DNA from: Pancytospora philotis
Taxonomy: Eukaryota; Microsporidia
Reading direction: 5' to 3'
DNA: 51,387 nucleotides
Assembly: GCA_023647555.1 (NCBI GenBank)
Contig: JALRLY010000249.1
Coordinates: 1 to 51,387, forward strand
Part shown: one piece after another, positions 9,179 to 18,092 of the stretch
Numbering within the stretch: the first letter of the stretch is position 1
Layout of the letters: the number at the start of each line of letters is the position of its first letter
Position numbers and translations under genes: made by a program
The notes under the pieces: generated by a model
What the model was told of the DNA's origin: nothing
Database searches by the model: none
What the model saw: only the letters and a program-made list of their open reading frames with translations

Positions 9179-9658
9179 CTAGTTGTACTCGACATCCCTC
9201 TCCTTCTTCTTGGACAGGCGCACCGCTATATCAGTCGTCATGCCCTCATCGCGCGTGAGCAGCCGCTCGTGGCGCTTGATGAACGCAAGATCGCGCTCCT
9301 TCTGCTCCTCCTTCGCGCCCAGGATGCGGCTCTTGACGAACATGTCCTCGCGCGCCATGCGCATCGCGATGATGCGCGGGATCGCATCGACCGTCTGCTG
9401 CACAACCGCGCGGTCGTAGATCATCGGCACGTGCACGCGGCGTTCGAACGCGAGCACGGGGTCCGCAGTCAGCTCCTTGTTGCGCAGCTGGCGCGAGATC
9501 TTGGTCCACTTGATCTTGCGCGGGTTGAGCCGCTTCTTGAACAGCTTGTGGCACTTGGAGCGGCAGAAGCGGAACACGCTCGCGTCGTTGCGCACGAACG
9601 TCACGCCGTGGCCCGGGTAGATGTTGGCCGAGCAGAACCAGCACTTGTGGATGCGCAT
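9179..9658 (-). CDS. RLP24: Ribosome biogenesis protein RLP24
   Basis: 159 residues. The N-terminal zinc-binding module has C6, C9, C32 and C36 with the diagnostic YPGHG and FVRND...FRFCRSKCHK motifs, followed by NPRKIKWTK. RLP24 is the nuclear paralogue of ribosomal protein eL24; it holds the eL24 site on pre-60S particles until the AAA-ATPase Drg1 exchanges it in the cytoplasm. The long basic, Arg/Glu-rich C-terminal extension past residue 65 separates it from eL24 itself. An AAAATTTTTAT stretch precedes the ATG by about 10-20 bp. Together with the JJJ1-like gene at 42207 it gives two 60S maturation factors in the window. Confidence 0.93.
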   Translation of the reverse strand: MRIHKCWFCSANIYPGHGVTFVRNDASVFRFCRSKCHKLFKKRLNPRKIKWTKISRQLRNKELTADPVLAFERRVHVPMIYDRAVVQQTVDAIPRIIAMRMAREDMFVKSRILGAKEEQKERDLAFIKRHERLLTRDEGMTTDIAVRLSKKKERDVEYN

Positions 9659-10445
9659 GGGCAGCGGATAAAAATTTTACAAAAAGCAACGGACGGAAGA
9701 ATTTGCGTAAAAATGGGGCAGACCGAGCACAAGGCGTATTGGCGGTTTATATTCAGCTTATTCATGTATCCAAGGCGCACTTGCAGTACATAAGATATTT
9801 CCTATTTTCTGTACCAGCTATGACCACGCGCAAATGGTAACCAGCTCTGAGCACGCGCAAATGGTATTGCGCCTTGGCTGATACTGGCCGTCCCCTTTTA
9901 TTTTTTGCAGACTAAAGCGCGTTGCTACGTTTAACATACCGAGCTGATACCCGCATCAAGACTGGCGCTACGTTGGTCCACGGCCACTCATACAGCCTCG
10001 TGCGCGGTCGGCAGCACAACCAGGCGCTGCTGACCGAGGCTGGTATCACCAGTTGTAATCAGCTGCAAAGCATAGCATCGAGACGAAGTAGGCGCTCGAG
10101 CATGATATGATTTGCCCATAAGAAAGATCAGAATGCCGTAGAAATGCAATGTTATCGCTGCACCATATGTCATAGCTTGTGATGGAGCCTTGGCGCGCTG
10201 TTGCAAGAAATACTCACGCGAGCAAGACGTCCCGACTAACGTGGAAGCTTGCATTCAGTCCCGGGTGCTTAAAGGACTTTGGAGCTACGCCGTTCGAGGC
10301 CCGTCGAGGGATTTCGAGCAGAGCGGCGGCAGGCATCCGGAGGCGGCAGCCGCGCAGCTGGCGCATAGGCTCACGAAGAAGGCGTTGGCGCGTGAGTAAT
10401 GCGCGAAAAAATATTTTAAATTGCTCCCTAAATAGATTTACTGAC
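9659..10445. other. Gene-poor intergenic region
   Basis: Nearly 800 bp without a convincing gene. Short open frames on both strands lack start elements and protein character. It contains the 27-bp tandem duplication listed separately. I found no tRNA or snRNA in it. Confidence 0.55.
9813..9866. repeat. 27-bp tandem duplication
   Basis: Two adjacent 27-bp units (9813-9839 and 9840-9866) starting ACCAGCT and ending CGCGCAAATGGTA, differing at two positions. It lies upstream of RLP24 in gene orientation, within intergenic DNA. Confidence 0.85.
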
Positions 10446-11678
10446 TTATTCCTCCTTCGATTTATGTGCCGAGTTAAGACACTTCTTCAGATGCTTAGCC
10501 GCCTCAGGGTGCTTCACACTTAGCTTGGAGCAATCTTTAATCAGGCGAAGAATAAGCTGGTGCGGGAGCCCATTCATCAGGCTGCTGTTCTCGGCGACCT
10601 TCTTCAAACGGGTCTGCCCATCAGCATCTAGTGCATCCAGGTAGTAAGCACTGAGCGCACTGAGTATGTCCCCAAATAGCCCAAAAATACAGCTTTTATA
10701 AAAATCATTGATGTACCTGGTCGCTGCACACGGATCGAAACTCATGTAGGTGGCTATCTCAACAAACTTACTCGCATTGTCCATATCCATTAAGATACGA
10801 GGTGATAGCTTCTCCCAGTCAAATATCTCGTTCATTATCGCCCTTGCATCTTCCTGCTTGTGATCTCTCATGCAATCGCGCACGATCTGCACACAGCGCG
10901 CTACATGGCACGGTAACACAAACGATAAAGCCACAATGCAGTTCATCAGCGGCTTTAGGAACTGTATGATTGTCTCCTTACGATCCTTACTCTGCAGTGC
11001 GGCGCTCACCAGGTCAGACAAATCATCATAGGAGATACTACTATTGAAACACCTGCCTTTGCGAACCATATGTAGCAACGCATCTACTACCGTATCAGCA
11101 GTAAACACACCGTTCAGATGTTCTACAGTACGCACGGATACAGCTTTTGCAATTTTGACGCGCAGCTGCTCTAGCACCACAGGCTTGACATCTATCCAAT
11201 TCTTCCTGCTTTTATCCGAGCCTGCATTATTAATATCGAAATAACTGTCGTAATACGTCTCATACCAGCCCCCATAATAAAAGAGATCAAACAGCACCTC
11301 GTATCTCTTGTGTGTCTGATCAGCTGACATGAGGCTGTCAACTTTCTTCACAGGGTCCTCGCACGCAAGCACGTAGCACATGATGAATGTCCGTTGCTTA
11401 TACGAGCCATAATCAACACTAAATCCGGGCTTCAATTCGATACCTGAATGAAACTTGTCGCTCTTTTGACTGAATAAACAATCTTTAAGCAGCTCAGCAT
11501 ACAAACTATCAATAATCTCATCAAGATTGCAAAGTGAATTAAAAATGCTCTGCTCGATGCTCTTCCGAGTGATGGCTGCGCCTTCAAATCCTGCTGCGCC
11601 GTCCTGCGTGCTAGCGCGTATGGTGAAAAATAGCGCCAGAACTGTTGCGGCTCTTGGTGTAATGGTAGCGAGCAGCAT
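10446..11678 (-). CDS. Secreted protein, family C copy 1
   Basis: 410 residues. The N-terminus MLLATITPRAATVLALFFTIRAS is a signal peptide; the mature protein begins near TQDGAAG. It is predominantly helical with conserved cysteines and no recognised domain. It is a close paralogue of the gene at 11991-13199: they share the leader, a GVFTADT.VDA.LH block, a SYDDLSD block, and a nearly identical C-terminal stretch (SALSAYYLD...LKKCLNSA). This copy ends with a further HKSKEE that the other lacks. Upstream flanks are also duplicated, including a TACCCCTCAT block at the start codon. Role unknown; the leader and lineage-specific duplication suggest a host-interface protein, by inference. Confidence 0.85.
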   Translation of the reverse strand: MLLATITPRAATVLALFFTIRASTQDGAAGFEGAAITRKSIEQSIFNSLCNLDEIIDSLYAELLKDCLFSQKSDKFHSGIELKPGFSVDYGSYKQRTFIMCYVLACEDPVKKVDSLMSADQTHKRYEVLFDLFYYGGWYETYYDSYFDINNAGSDKSRKNWIDVKPVVLEQLRVKIAKAVSVRTVEHLNGVFTADTVVDALLHMVRKGRCFNSSISYDDLSDLVSAALQSKDRKETIIQFLKPLMNCIVALSFVLPCHVARCVQIVRDCMRDHKQEDARAIMNEIFDWEKLSPRILMDMDNASKFVEIATYMSFDPCAATRYINDFYKSCIFGLFGDILSALSAYYLDALDADGQTRLKKVAENSSLMNGLPHQLILRLIKDCSKLSVKHPEAAKHLKKCLNSAHKSKEE

Positions 11679-11683
11679 TATGA

Positions 11684-11707
11684 GGGGTACGGAACTGAAT
11701 AATTTTT
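11684..11707 (-). promoter_or_regulatory. Conserved start element, family C copy 1
   Basis: In gene orientation an AAAAATTATT block is followed about 12 bp later by TACCCC just before the ATG. The same arrangement and flanking bases recur before copy 2 (13202-13225). Confidence 0.6.
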
Positions 11708-11990
11708 CACGCCCAGCAATTTTTTCGAAACCTGAAGAGAGCTCTCAAATCGAAACAAGCGCTCCTTCATCGCTCAGTATCCGATCTCCTCTTGCTCATC
11801 GATTAACTAGCTTCTTAAAACGCACCTAGTGATCGGCCTGAAAACATAACCAAACAAAAGAGCATTTTATTGAGATAGTAAATGCCTAAGTATATCAAGC
11901 TTCACAATGAATACTACATCGCAGCTATATTTAGCTAAATTCAACCTAGTATGATTAACCGATTTTATTGACGCATTCCTCCTTCGATTT

Positions 11991-13199
11991 CTATGCTGAG
12001 TTAAGACACTTCTTCAGATGCTTAGCCGCCTCAGGGTGCTCCACACTTAGCTTAGAGCAATCTTTAAACAGGCGAAGAATAAGCTGATGCGGGAGCCCAT
12101 TCATCAGACTGCTGTCCTCGGCGACCTTTTTTAAACGGGTCTGCCCATCAGCATCTAGTACATCCAGGTAGTAAGCGCTGAGCGCACTTAGCATTCCTTC
12201 TTCGCACCAGCCGTAACAGTGTTTATGATAGAAGTCAATAATGTACCTGGTCACATCACGCGGATCAAAATCCAAGTCGGTGGCGATCTCAACAAACTTA
12301 GCCGTACCCTCCATCAGAAAACCAGGAGATAGCTTCTCCCAATCAAGCATCTCCTTTCCGATTTCCCTCGCCTCCTCCTCATCGATGGCTCTCATCCCTT
12401 CGCGCATAGCCTGGAAGCAACGCGATTTGTGATGCCGATTCCTAGTCTGGATTCCTATCACATAGTTCATCAGCGGCTTGATAAACTGCCTGATTGCCTC
12501 CTTACGATCACCGCTATTCAGTGCATTGGCCAGAACATCAGACAAATCATCATAGGAAATGTCACCACGTGCACCTCCTCTACGACGCAGATGTAAAAAT
12601 GCATCCACCGCCGTATCAGCGGTAAATACGCCACCCAAGGATTCTATCGTACGCATGGATGCTGCCTCTGCAATTCTGCCGCGCAGGTGCTCTGATATCG
12701 ATGATTTCAATGTTTTCACATTCTCCTTGATTTTCTCGCTGCCCATATCAATGTTATCAAACCACATACTGCAATAAGATTCGCTCCAGAGCACATTAGC
12801 ACAGCAATCGAAGAGCAACTCGTATCTCCTATGTGACGGGTCTGCTGAGATGAGGCTGTTAATCTTCTTTTCAGGGTCCTCGCAGGAGAGCAGATACAGC
12901 GAGATGAACATGTGTTTATTATTCATATCTTTATCCGCATTGAATCCAGGTTTTAGTTTAATATCTGAATGAAATATGCCACTATTATGCTCATTTATGC
13001 AATCGTTTAGAAGTTTAGAGTATAAAAAATGTCTAGCTCCATAATCATTCAACCAGGAACTAAGAATAGCATCTTTGATACTGTCCCGAGTGATAGCCAT
13101 GCCCTCGGATCCTGCAGCGCCATCCTGCGCGGTGGCACGTATGGTGAGAAGTAGCGATAGAGTTATTGCCGCTCTCGGCGCAATGGCAGCGAGCAGCAT
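11991..13199 (-). CDS. Secreted protein, family C copy 2
   Basis: 402 residues, paralogue of 10446-11678 in tandem and the same orientation, with 312 bp between this stop and the other copy's ATG. The signal peptide is MLLAAIAPRAAITLSLLLTIRATA. Similarity is highest over the last third (SALSAYYLDVLDADGQTRLKK and onward). The frame ends at LKKCLNSA because the His codon found next in copy 1 is replaced by TAG; the following bases still read as the old Lys-Ser-Lys-Glu-Glu tail. The middle of the protein has diverged strongly, while leader and C-terminus are conserved, which points to uneven selection along the protein. Function unknown. Confidence 0.85.
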   Translation of the reverse strand: MLLAAIAPRAAITLSLLLTIRATAQDGAAGSEGMAITRDSIKDAILSSWLNDYGARHFLYSKLLNDCINEHNSGIFHSDIKLKPGFNADKDMNNKHMFISLYLLSCEDPEKKINSLISADPSHRRYELLFDCCANVLWSESYCSMWFDNIDMGSEKIKENVKTLKSSISEHLRGRIAEAASMRTIESLGGVFTADTAVDAFLHLRRRGGARGDISYDDLSDVLANALNSGDRKEAIRQFIKPLMNYVIGIQTRNRHHKSRCFQAMREGMRAIDEEEAREIGKEMLDWEKLSPGFLMEGTAKFVEIATDLDFDPRDVTRYIIDFYHKHCYGWCEEGMLSALSAYYLDVLDADGQTRLKKVAEDSSLMNGLPHQLILRLFKDCSKLSVEHPEAAKHLKKCLNSA

Positions 13200-13201
13200 G
13201 A

Positions 13202-13225
13202 GGGGGTACGACAGCGAATAATTTT
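13202..13225 (-). promoter_or_regulatory. Conserved start element, family C copy 2
   Basis: In gene orientation AAAATTATT, then TACCCCC directly before the ATG at 13199. It matches the block upstream of copy 1. Confidence 0.6.
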
Positions 13226-13685
13226 GTGCGGTTGCGAATTTTTTCGAACGCCAATGAAGATTCTAAGAGCCAATGCTATCTCCTAGATTGGGGAAACGCT
13301 CCTTTATCGCCCAGTATCCGATCTCCTTTTACTCAACACTAAACTGGTTTATTAAACGCGCCTAGTAATAGGCATCCAACTGGCTGTAACAGCATTTTCT
13401 GGGAACTTTGCTAGCATAGGCACTTTATAATACCCCATCCAGCTGCCGCAAAAGCTAATAGTTTTACCGTATTAGGCTTTGATGCTCGCGCCCGCATTGC
13501 CCGACCCCCTTGTCACAGACTGCGTGCAATAATAAATAAAACTGCCAATAGCCCTGGGCTAAAAGTGTACTGTGACCACAAAACATAAGCATTCATTGGT
13601 CCTAAAGGCAAAATCAAGCTATACAACACTGTTTAATATTGGGCCACCGGCACGCCATCCACCGCTTAATCCCGGCCGCTCTATG
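13226..13685. other. Intergenic region with duplicated upstream flank
   Basis: No gene seen. The part nearest the family C gene (about 13255-13370) resembles 11739-11829, upstream of copy 1: both contain CGCTCCTT.ATCGC.CAGTATCC and a GATCTCCT stretch. The tandem duplication therefore included at least 150 bp of upstream DNA. Confidence 0.6.
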
Positions 13686-15074
13686 CTATCTATCCTTCGT
13701 CAGCATCTTCAGAGACGTCGCCAGATCCTTGGCCTCGACCAGAAATACTCCGTTCCGCTCCGCACAGCCTCCCGCGCGCGCCGCGCTAATTTTGCGCCGC
13801 GCCGCCGCGTCGTTGGTATGGAGGCAGTAGAGCTTGTCGGCTCCTGCGCCCGCCCGAAATCTTGACACCATCACGCAGACGAGCGGCCTCCTCTGCTCCT
13901 CCGGCGCGCGGCACCGTGCCAGGTAGGTGTGGCAGAGCTGGCCCACGACCGAGCACAGCACGCCCGCATGGCAGTCGGGCTGCTCAGGCCCCCGGTGCTG
14001 CAGCACCGCGACGCTCCCCAGCATGCGCGAGGATGCGATCGCCTCCCTGAACGTCCCAACAACGGTCTCGTGGAAGGCCGCGGCCTTCTCGCTGTCGAGC
14101 AGCACATGGGTCGTCAGGCAGAAGACAGCATCGAGCGGCCTGCCGTGGTAGAGGTAGTGGAACACCAGCATCGCGTGCTCCGTGGCGGACAGCTCCGTGC
14201 CGAACCTGTTGCGGTACAGCAGCGCATCGGCGGTCCCGAAGACCGTGTGGACGATCCCGCGCACCGCATGCGGCACGTTTTTGTACGCCTCGGCGGCGGT
14301 TGCGATGCTGATCCCCGCGCGCGCCAGGATCTCCCTGATCCTCCGGTCCGCGGTCTTCGGCCCGGCGGTAAAGAGGCCTTTGGACAGCAAAAAAGACGCG
14401 TCGCTCCTGAGAGCTTCGGACAGCGACGAGGACCGGAGGAAGAGCAGCGCGCTGGTCTTTTCGAAGAAGATCCCGCTGGCCCGGCTGTTGAGCATTTTGA
14501 TGTGGCCCACCAGGCTGCTGTACAGATCAAGACACCAGCGGCAGCTTTTGGCCTCCTCGCGCTGCGCGCCGGCTTCGCCTTTCTGGCCCGCCCGGCGGTT
14601 CGCGGGGTTCTCCTGCTCTGTGTGCTCGACCCCGGCCGGGCGCGGGCCCCGGCGCGCCGTTTTGGGCGCCTCCACGGCGGGCCAGCCGCCGCCCAGGAAC
14701 TCCTTGTAGTAGCTGTACGCCACGGCGAGCGGCCAGACCGTCTGCTCATTCACAAAGTCTAACGCCTTCGCCAGGCCGAACACCACCGCCGGCGCAGCGA
14801 GCGCGGACGCGCCGCACGTGCACGCACCGCCCGCGTCGCCGCGCAGCACCCACTCCTCGTTGCCGATGCTCAGCGCCAGCTCGACACCCAGCTCCTGCTC
14901 GCCGAAGGTCACCTCGTAGGACACCAGCTCCTTCTTCAAAATCTCAGTGAGGATTCCGAGGGCGCAGATCGCCTGGATGCTGAGCGCGCACACGATGCGC
15001 CAGCTCTCCTGCGTGTCTTTGCGGCGCAGCATCTCCCGGATGTTCTTGCTGTCGATGAACATCCCGATGGACAT
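13686..15074 (-). CDS. CDC45: DNA replication initiation factor CDC45
   Basis: 462 residues. Three blocks align with yeast Cdc45: near the N-terminus LSIQAICALGILTEILKKEL (yeast CLNIDALCATKMLSLLFKKQL), a central LRSSSLSEAL leading into REILARAGISIATA (yeast LRHSSLYDSF and HKMFARMGIPLSTA), and a C-terminal VEAKDLATSLKMLT. Cdc45 joins Mcm2-7 and GINS to form the CMG replicative helicase. It is a degenerate DHH-phosphoesterase fold protein without catalysis. The acidic insert of the yeast protein (650 residues) is replaced by a short Pro/Arg/Glu-rich linker near residues 135-175. AAAAATTT directly abuts the ATG at 15074. Ctf4, which links CMG to polymerase alpha, is encoded about 10 kb away. Confidence 0.85.
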   Translation of the reverse strand: MSIGMFIDSKNIREMLRRKDTQESWRIVCALSIQAICALGILTEILKKELVSYEVTFGEQELGVELALSIGNEEWVLRGDAGGACTCGASALAAPAVVFGLAKALDFVNEQTVWPLAVAYSYYKEFLGGGWPAVEAPKTARRGPRPAGVEHTEQENPANRRAGQKGEAGAQREEAKSCRWCLDLYSSLVGHIKMLNSRASGIFFEKTSALLFLRSSSLSEALRSDASFLLSKGLFTAGPKTADRRIREILARAGISIATAAEAYKNVPHAVRGIVHTVFGTADALLYRNRFGTELSATEHAMLVFHYLYHGRPLDAVFCLTTHVLLDSEKAAAFHETVVGTFREAIASSRMLGSVAVLQHRGPEQPDCHAGVLCSVVGQLCHTYLARCRAPEEQRRPLVCVMVSRFRAGAGADKLYCLHTNDAAARRKISAARAGGCAERNGVFLVEAKDLATSLKMLTKDR

Positions 15075-15393
15075 AAATTTTTGACAATCTCTTGCGTGCG
15101 CCTTGCTGCGGCGCTCGGGCTGTGCTGCCCTATACGCGGTAGACGGCTGCGAAAACCGCTTATACAGTGATCACTATGCTCAAACAACACTTCTTGGCTG
15201 CGCGGTGCGAAGTTCAAAATGCAGCTTTAAAGCAGCTCTTTCTGGTGTAACCTACGTGTGCTGCATACATCATCTTGTTCCGCTCTGCTGCCTTCGTATC
15301 TTTTCAAACATGGCGCTGTTTCCGAGCGGTGAATCTACGTTCAGCTCAAAAATAAATCGCTGCTCTGCGCGCGAAAGGGCCGCCCTGTTTCCG

Positions 15394-15714
15394 ATGTCCG
15401 GTGATCTGCGCAAGCGAGCAGTGGCGAGGCGGAAGAAGAGCACGCCGGCCTCCGAGCCGCCGAAGGACACGCTCGCGGCGCGCATGGAGGCGTACTACCT
15501 GGAGAAGATCCGCATCTACATGGCAGACCACCAGGCCGCCCTAGAGCAGCTCAGGGCTGAGATCGCGCGGCTCGACGACGAGGCGATGGCGATGCAGCAG
15601 GCCGAGCTGGACCGACTCTTGGAGGCGCGGAACAGCAAGCAGCGCATCAAGGAGCTCGAGCTCAAGCTGCAGTTCTACAGGAAGCAGCTGGAAAAGCGCG
15701 ACTCGGGAGAGTGA
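15394..15714 (+). CDS. Small basic coiled-coil protein, function unknown
   Basis: 106 residues from the ATG at 15394. A basic N-terminus (LRKRAVARRKKS) is followed by a long uninterrupted helix with heptad-like Leu/Ile spacing and dense Glu, Arg, Lys and Gln (about residues 28-104), a coiled coil. An upstream in-frame ATG at 15310 would add 28 residues, but that stretch lacks the strong G/C third-position bias of the rest, so the later start is preferred. It is divergent from CDC45. A kinetochore, spindle or transcription-complex subunit would fit the shape, but nothing specific is recognised. Confidence 0.65.
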   Translation: MSGDLRKRAVARRKKSTPASEPPKDTLAARMEAYYLEKIRIYMADHQAALEQLRAEIARLDDEAMAMQQAELDRLLEARNSKQRIKELELKLQFYRKQLEKRDSGE

Positions 15715-15935
15715 AGCATTGATTTGTAAAAAGAAGTCTAGTATGCCAATAAGCCAGATGATGGCGCTTATTTTGATTCGCACCTCTGTAGCAGTTCTGC
15801 AATGGCAGCTATTCCCACAGTAAATTTTTATAATACACAGTACCATAGCATAGCTATTCTATATTCTATTTGAAATAGATAAAGGAACAAGCACTACCAC
15901 TGATGCACAACACTCAGTATTAAATGATCAAGTAT

Positions 15936-17141
15936 TCATTCATTTGGGCCCTCTTTTATCAGCCGCGCGACCGCCCGGAAATCAGCATCCTTGGAGTTCA
16001 CATTTACACACAGCCGCAGCAGCTCGCCATTCACCCCCGTCAAAAAGCCGTGCTTGCGCAGCTTCTGCTGCATGGCGGCCGCGTCGCCGACCCGCACGAG
16101 CAGCACCGGGCTGTCCTCGACCGAAACTACGTTATCAAGGCAGGCGCGCGCGGACGCCACGCGCTCGCGCAGTCCGTCGTAGTCGAGCTCGGCATCGAGG
16201 AAGCACAGCGCGGCCTTGCTGAGGTAGGCCGGCATGGAGGCGCTGAACACGTACGAGTGCGCGCCCAACCGCTGGTACTCCGCCGCCTCCTTCGAGCCGC
16301 AGGCGAAGCCGCCGGTCCCGGGGTAGCCGTAGCACAGCATGCCGGTCACCACGTCGATCTCGTCGTAGTCGCTCGGGTCCACAGCATTGTACAGGAAGGG
16401 CATGCTGAAGCTCTCGTCGAGGATGATGCGGAACCCGTAGTGCCGCCTGAGCTCGATCAGCTCCTTCAGGTCGATCATCTTGCCGCTGTTCTTGCCCACG
16501 CGCTCGACCACCACGTACTTGTTTTCGGCGGGCGTCTGCAGCTTCTTCTCCAGGTCGCCGAGGTCCTCGAAGGCCACGGAGGCCGCCTTGGAGTAGAAGA
16601 GCCCGCGCAAGATCGGCTCCGCGGCGCTCTGCTGGAAGTAGACCGTTTTCTCGTCGCGGCAGAAGCACGCGACGATGCTCTGGAGCGCGGCGTAGCCGTT
16701 GGAGTACAGCACGCACTCCTCCTTGCCGAATCTGAGCGCCAGCTTCTTCTCGAGCTCGGTGTGGATGTCGATCGTGCCGTAGAAGCCGCGCGGGCCGCAC
16801 GTGCCGATGCCGTACTCCTCCACCGCCGCCTTGAGCTCCTCCTTGAAGCGGCCGCCCAGCGCGAAGACGTCGTAGTCAGCGAAGTTGCACACGACGGGGA
16901 CCGCCGCATCCTCGCCGGCAGCGCTGGCCACGTCGGGCAGCGGCTCCGAGCGGTAGTCGCGGACCAGCCGCTTCTCCGTCTTCTTCGACAGCTCGATGTT
17001 GGCTGTCGAGCGCGCCTGGAAGCGGTAGCGTATCAGCAGGTAGATGAAAAAGCACATGACGCCCTGCACCACGATCGTGGAGTAGAACTGCGACGGGTGC
17101 TGCGTGCTGCTCTCGCCTGTGCCGTGCTCGTCTTCCTGCAT
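15936..17141 (-). CDS. LCB1: Serine palmitoyltransferase subunit 1 (LCB1)
   Basis: 401 residues from the ATG at 17141. A hydrophobic segment near residues 25-40 (VVQGVMCFFIYLLI) anchors it in the ER membrane. The diagnostic YGIGTCGPRGFYGTIDIHTELE matches the LCB1 block YGVGTCGPRGFYGT. The family's aminotransferase fold follows, with DESFS and a PGTGGF stretch where LCB2 carries the PLP-binding lysine; no lysine is present, as expected for the non-catalytic LCB1 subunit. It acts with LCB2 in the first step of sphingolipid synthesis, condensing serine with palmitoyl-CoA. The frame is open a further 73 codons upstream, but that part reads as noise and would extend a short N-terminus implausibly. 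Confidence 0.93.
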   Translation of the reverse strand: MQEDEHGTGESSTQHPSQFYSTIVVQGVMCFFIYLLIRYRFQARSTANIELSKKTEKRLVRDYRSEPLPDVASAAGEDAAVPVVCNFADYDVFALGGRFKEELKAAVEEYGIGTCGPRGFYGTIDIHTELEKKLALRFGKEECVLYSNGYAALQSIVACFCRDEKTVYFQQSAAEPILRGLFYSKAASVAFEDLGDLEKKLQTPAENKYVVVERVGKNSGKMIDLKELIELRRHYGFRIILDESFSMPFLYNAVDPSDYDEIDVVTGMLCYGYPGTGGFACGSKEAAEYQRLGAHSYVFSASMPAYLSKAALCFLDAELDYDGLRERVASARACLDNVVSVEDSPVLLVRVGDAAAMQQKLRKHGFLTGVNGELLRLCVNVNSKDADFRAVARLIKEGPNE

Positions 17142-17452
17142 GCCGAAACGCTGTGTGAGCCAGATGACTGCAACCTGAAACCGTGTTGCAGGGTTCGGGC
17201 GCAGTGGCCGGCCATGCCATGCACGGGGTGGACAAGAGCGATAAAATGAAGCTCCTGCACGAAGTATGTCAGAATCTAACTCACCGTAGCGTGGCTGGTT
17301 TTTTGTGTATCTAGAATTATGGCACATATTGTAGTGTCTGCTTCCTGCCCACCGAAACAATGCACGGGATGCCTACGGCCCATCCAAGCACATAAATATC
17401 CGCCTGATACAAATAAAGCTGAACTATTACCTATTCCCCTTTAAATATATAC
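17142..17452. other. Intergenic region between LCB1 and tRNA-Ala
   Basis: 311 bp without a gene. It holds the LCB1 promoter (minus strand) and the short upstream region of the tRNA. An ATTCCCCTTTAAATATAT stretch directly precedes the tRNA. Confidence 0.55.
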
Positions 17453-17524
17453 GGGGCTGTAGCTCAGTGGTAGAGCGTTTGCTTTGCATGTAAAAGGCCA
17501 TGGGTTCGAATCCTGTTAGCTCCA
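17453..17524 (+). tRNA. tRNA-Ala (anticodon UGC)
   Basis: A full cloverleaf with no intron: acceptor GGGGCTG pairs with TAGCTCC (two G-U pairs), D arm GCTC/GAGC, anticodon stem TTTGC/GTAAA with loop TTTGCAT (anticodon TGC at 17485-17487), and T arm with loop TTCGAAT inside a perfect B box (GGTTCGAATCC). The discriminator is A17524. CCA is not encoded. A run of five T (17525-17529) directly after the gene is a Pol III terminator. Confidence 0.96.
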
Positions 17525-18070
17525 TTTTTGTGTTTGCGGCAGTGGCCCGCCACTCGAAGAGTAACCTATAGCTCCAGGATGACAAGATTTTTAATTTGGT
17601 GCTATATCGCGGTCGCAAGGCCCACCCGAACGACACCCCTTTCCTCGTCCATCGCGTGGACTAATCGCTGGGCCAACATTCCCCTTTTAGCAAGGCGCGC
17701 CTTGCGCACACCTGCAACCTGCGCGCGGGCCGTGAGTCCAACTCCCAGTGATCGCAGCATGCGCAGATCAATCACTGTAAAAATTTGCAATGTTCCAGAA
17801 AATTTTCGCAGATCGGCGGTCGCAGCGGCAGCAGCAATGCAGCACAGGCCCGCAGAGCAGAGCAGCAGAGCCGCGCTGACCATAGCTCGGTGAACACGCG
17901 CCCGGTGCCTGCCCCTTTAAAAATGGACCTGTGGGCCTGCCCCTATACTGCGCCCCGCGCGGGCGCGCAGGGGCGGGCCCCTGTGCCCCTCGCGCCACTC
18001 CAATAGCCGCGCAAAGGCGCGCTCGCGCCCTCCGGCGCGGCGTATCACCGGCCGCCCATTTTTATATTGC
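17525..18070. other. Intergenic region with one doubtful small frame
   Basis: About 550 bp between the tRNA and the gene at 18093. Apart from the Pol III T run it contains a doubtful minus-strand small frame (listed separately) and a very G/C-rich stretch at about 17930-18060. An ATG at 17931 in frame with the downstream gene exists, but that region reads as low-complexity Gly/Ala/Arg noise. Confidence 0.5.
17602..17883 (-). CDS. Possible small secreted protein (doubtful)
   Basis: A 93-codon frame whose first 24 residues (MVSAALLLCSAGLCCIAAAA and on) look like an excellent signal peptide, followed by a basic remainder without a recognised domain. No AAATTT/CCCC element lies just upstream, and the remainder has no clear protein character, so it may be chance in G/C-rich DNA. 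Kept because a leader of this quality is uncommon in noise and because secreted proteins are abundant here. Confidence 0.28.
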   Translation of the reverse strand: MVSAALLLCSAGLCCIAAAAATADLRKFSGTLQIFTVIDLRMLRSLGVGLTARAQVAGVRKARLAKRGMLAQRLVHAMDEERGVVRVGLATAI

Positions 18071-18084
18071 AAAATTTTTAGGGG
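18071..18084 (+). promoter_or_regulatory. AAATTT/GGGG start element
   Basis: AAAATTTTTAGGGG ends 8 bp before the ATG at 18093. This is the GGG-type variant of the CCCC element. It fixes the start, since the frame is open 54 codons further upstream. Confidence 0.65.
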
Positions 18085-18092
18085 TAAGGACA

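Noticed and set aside
17373..17395. Possible 5S rRNA (GCCTACGGCCCATCC)
   Set aside because: The first bases resemble 5S rRNA, but the next 100 bp do not, and the internal control region is missing.
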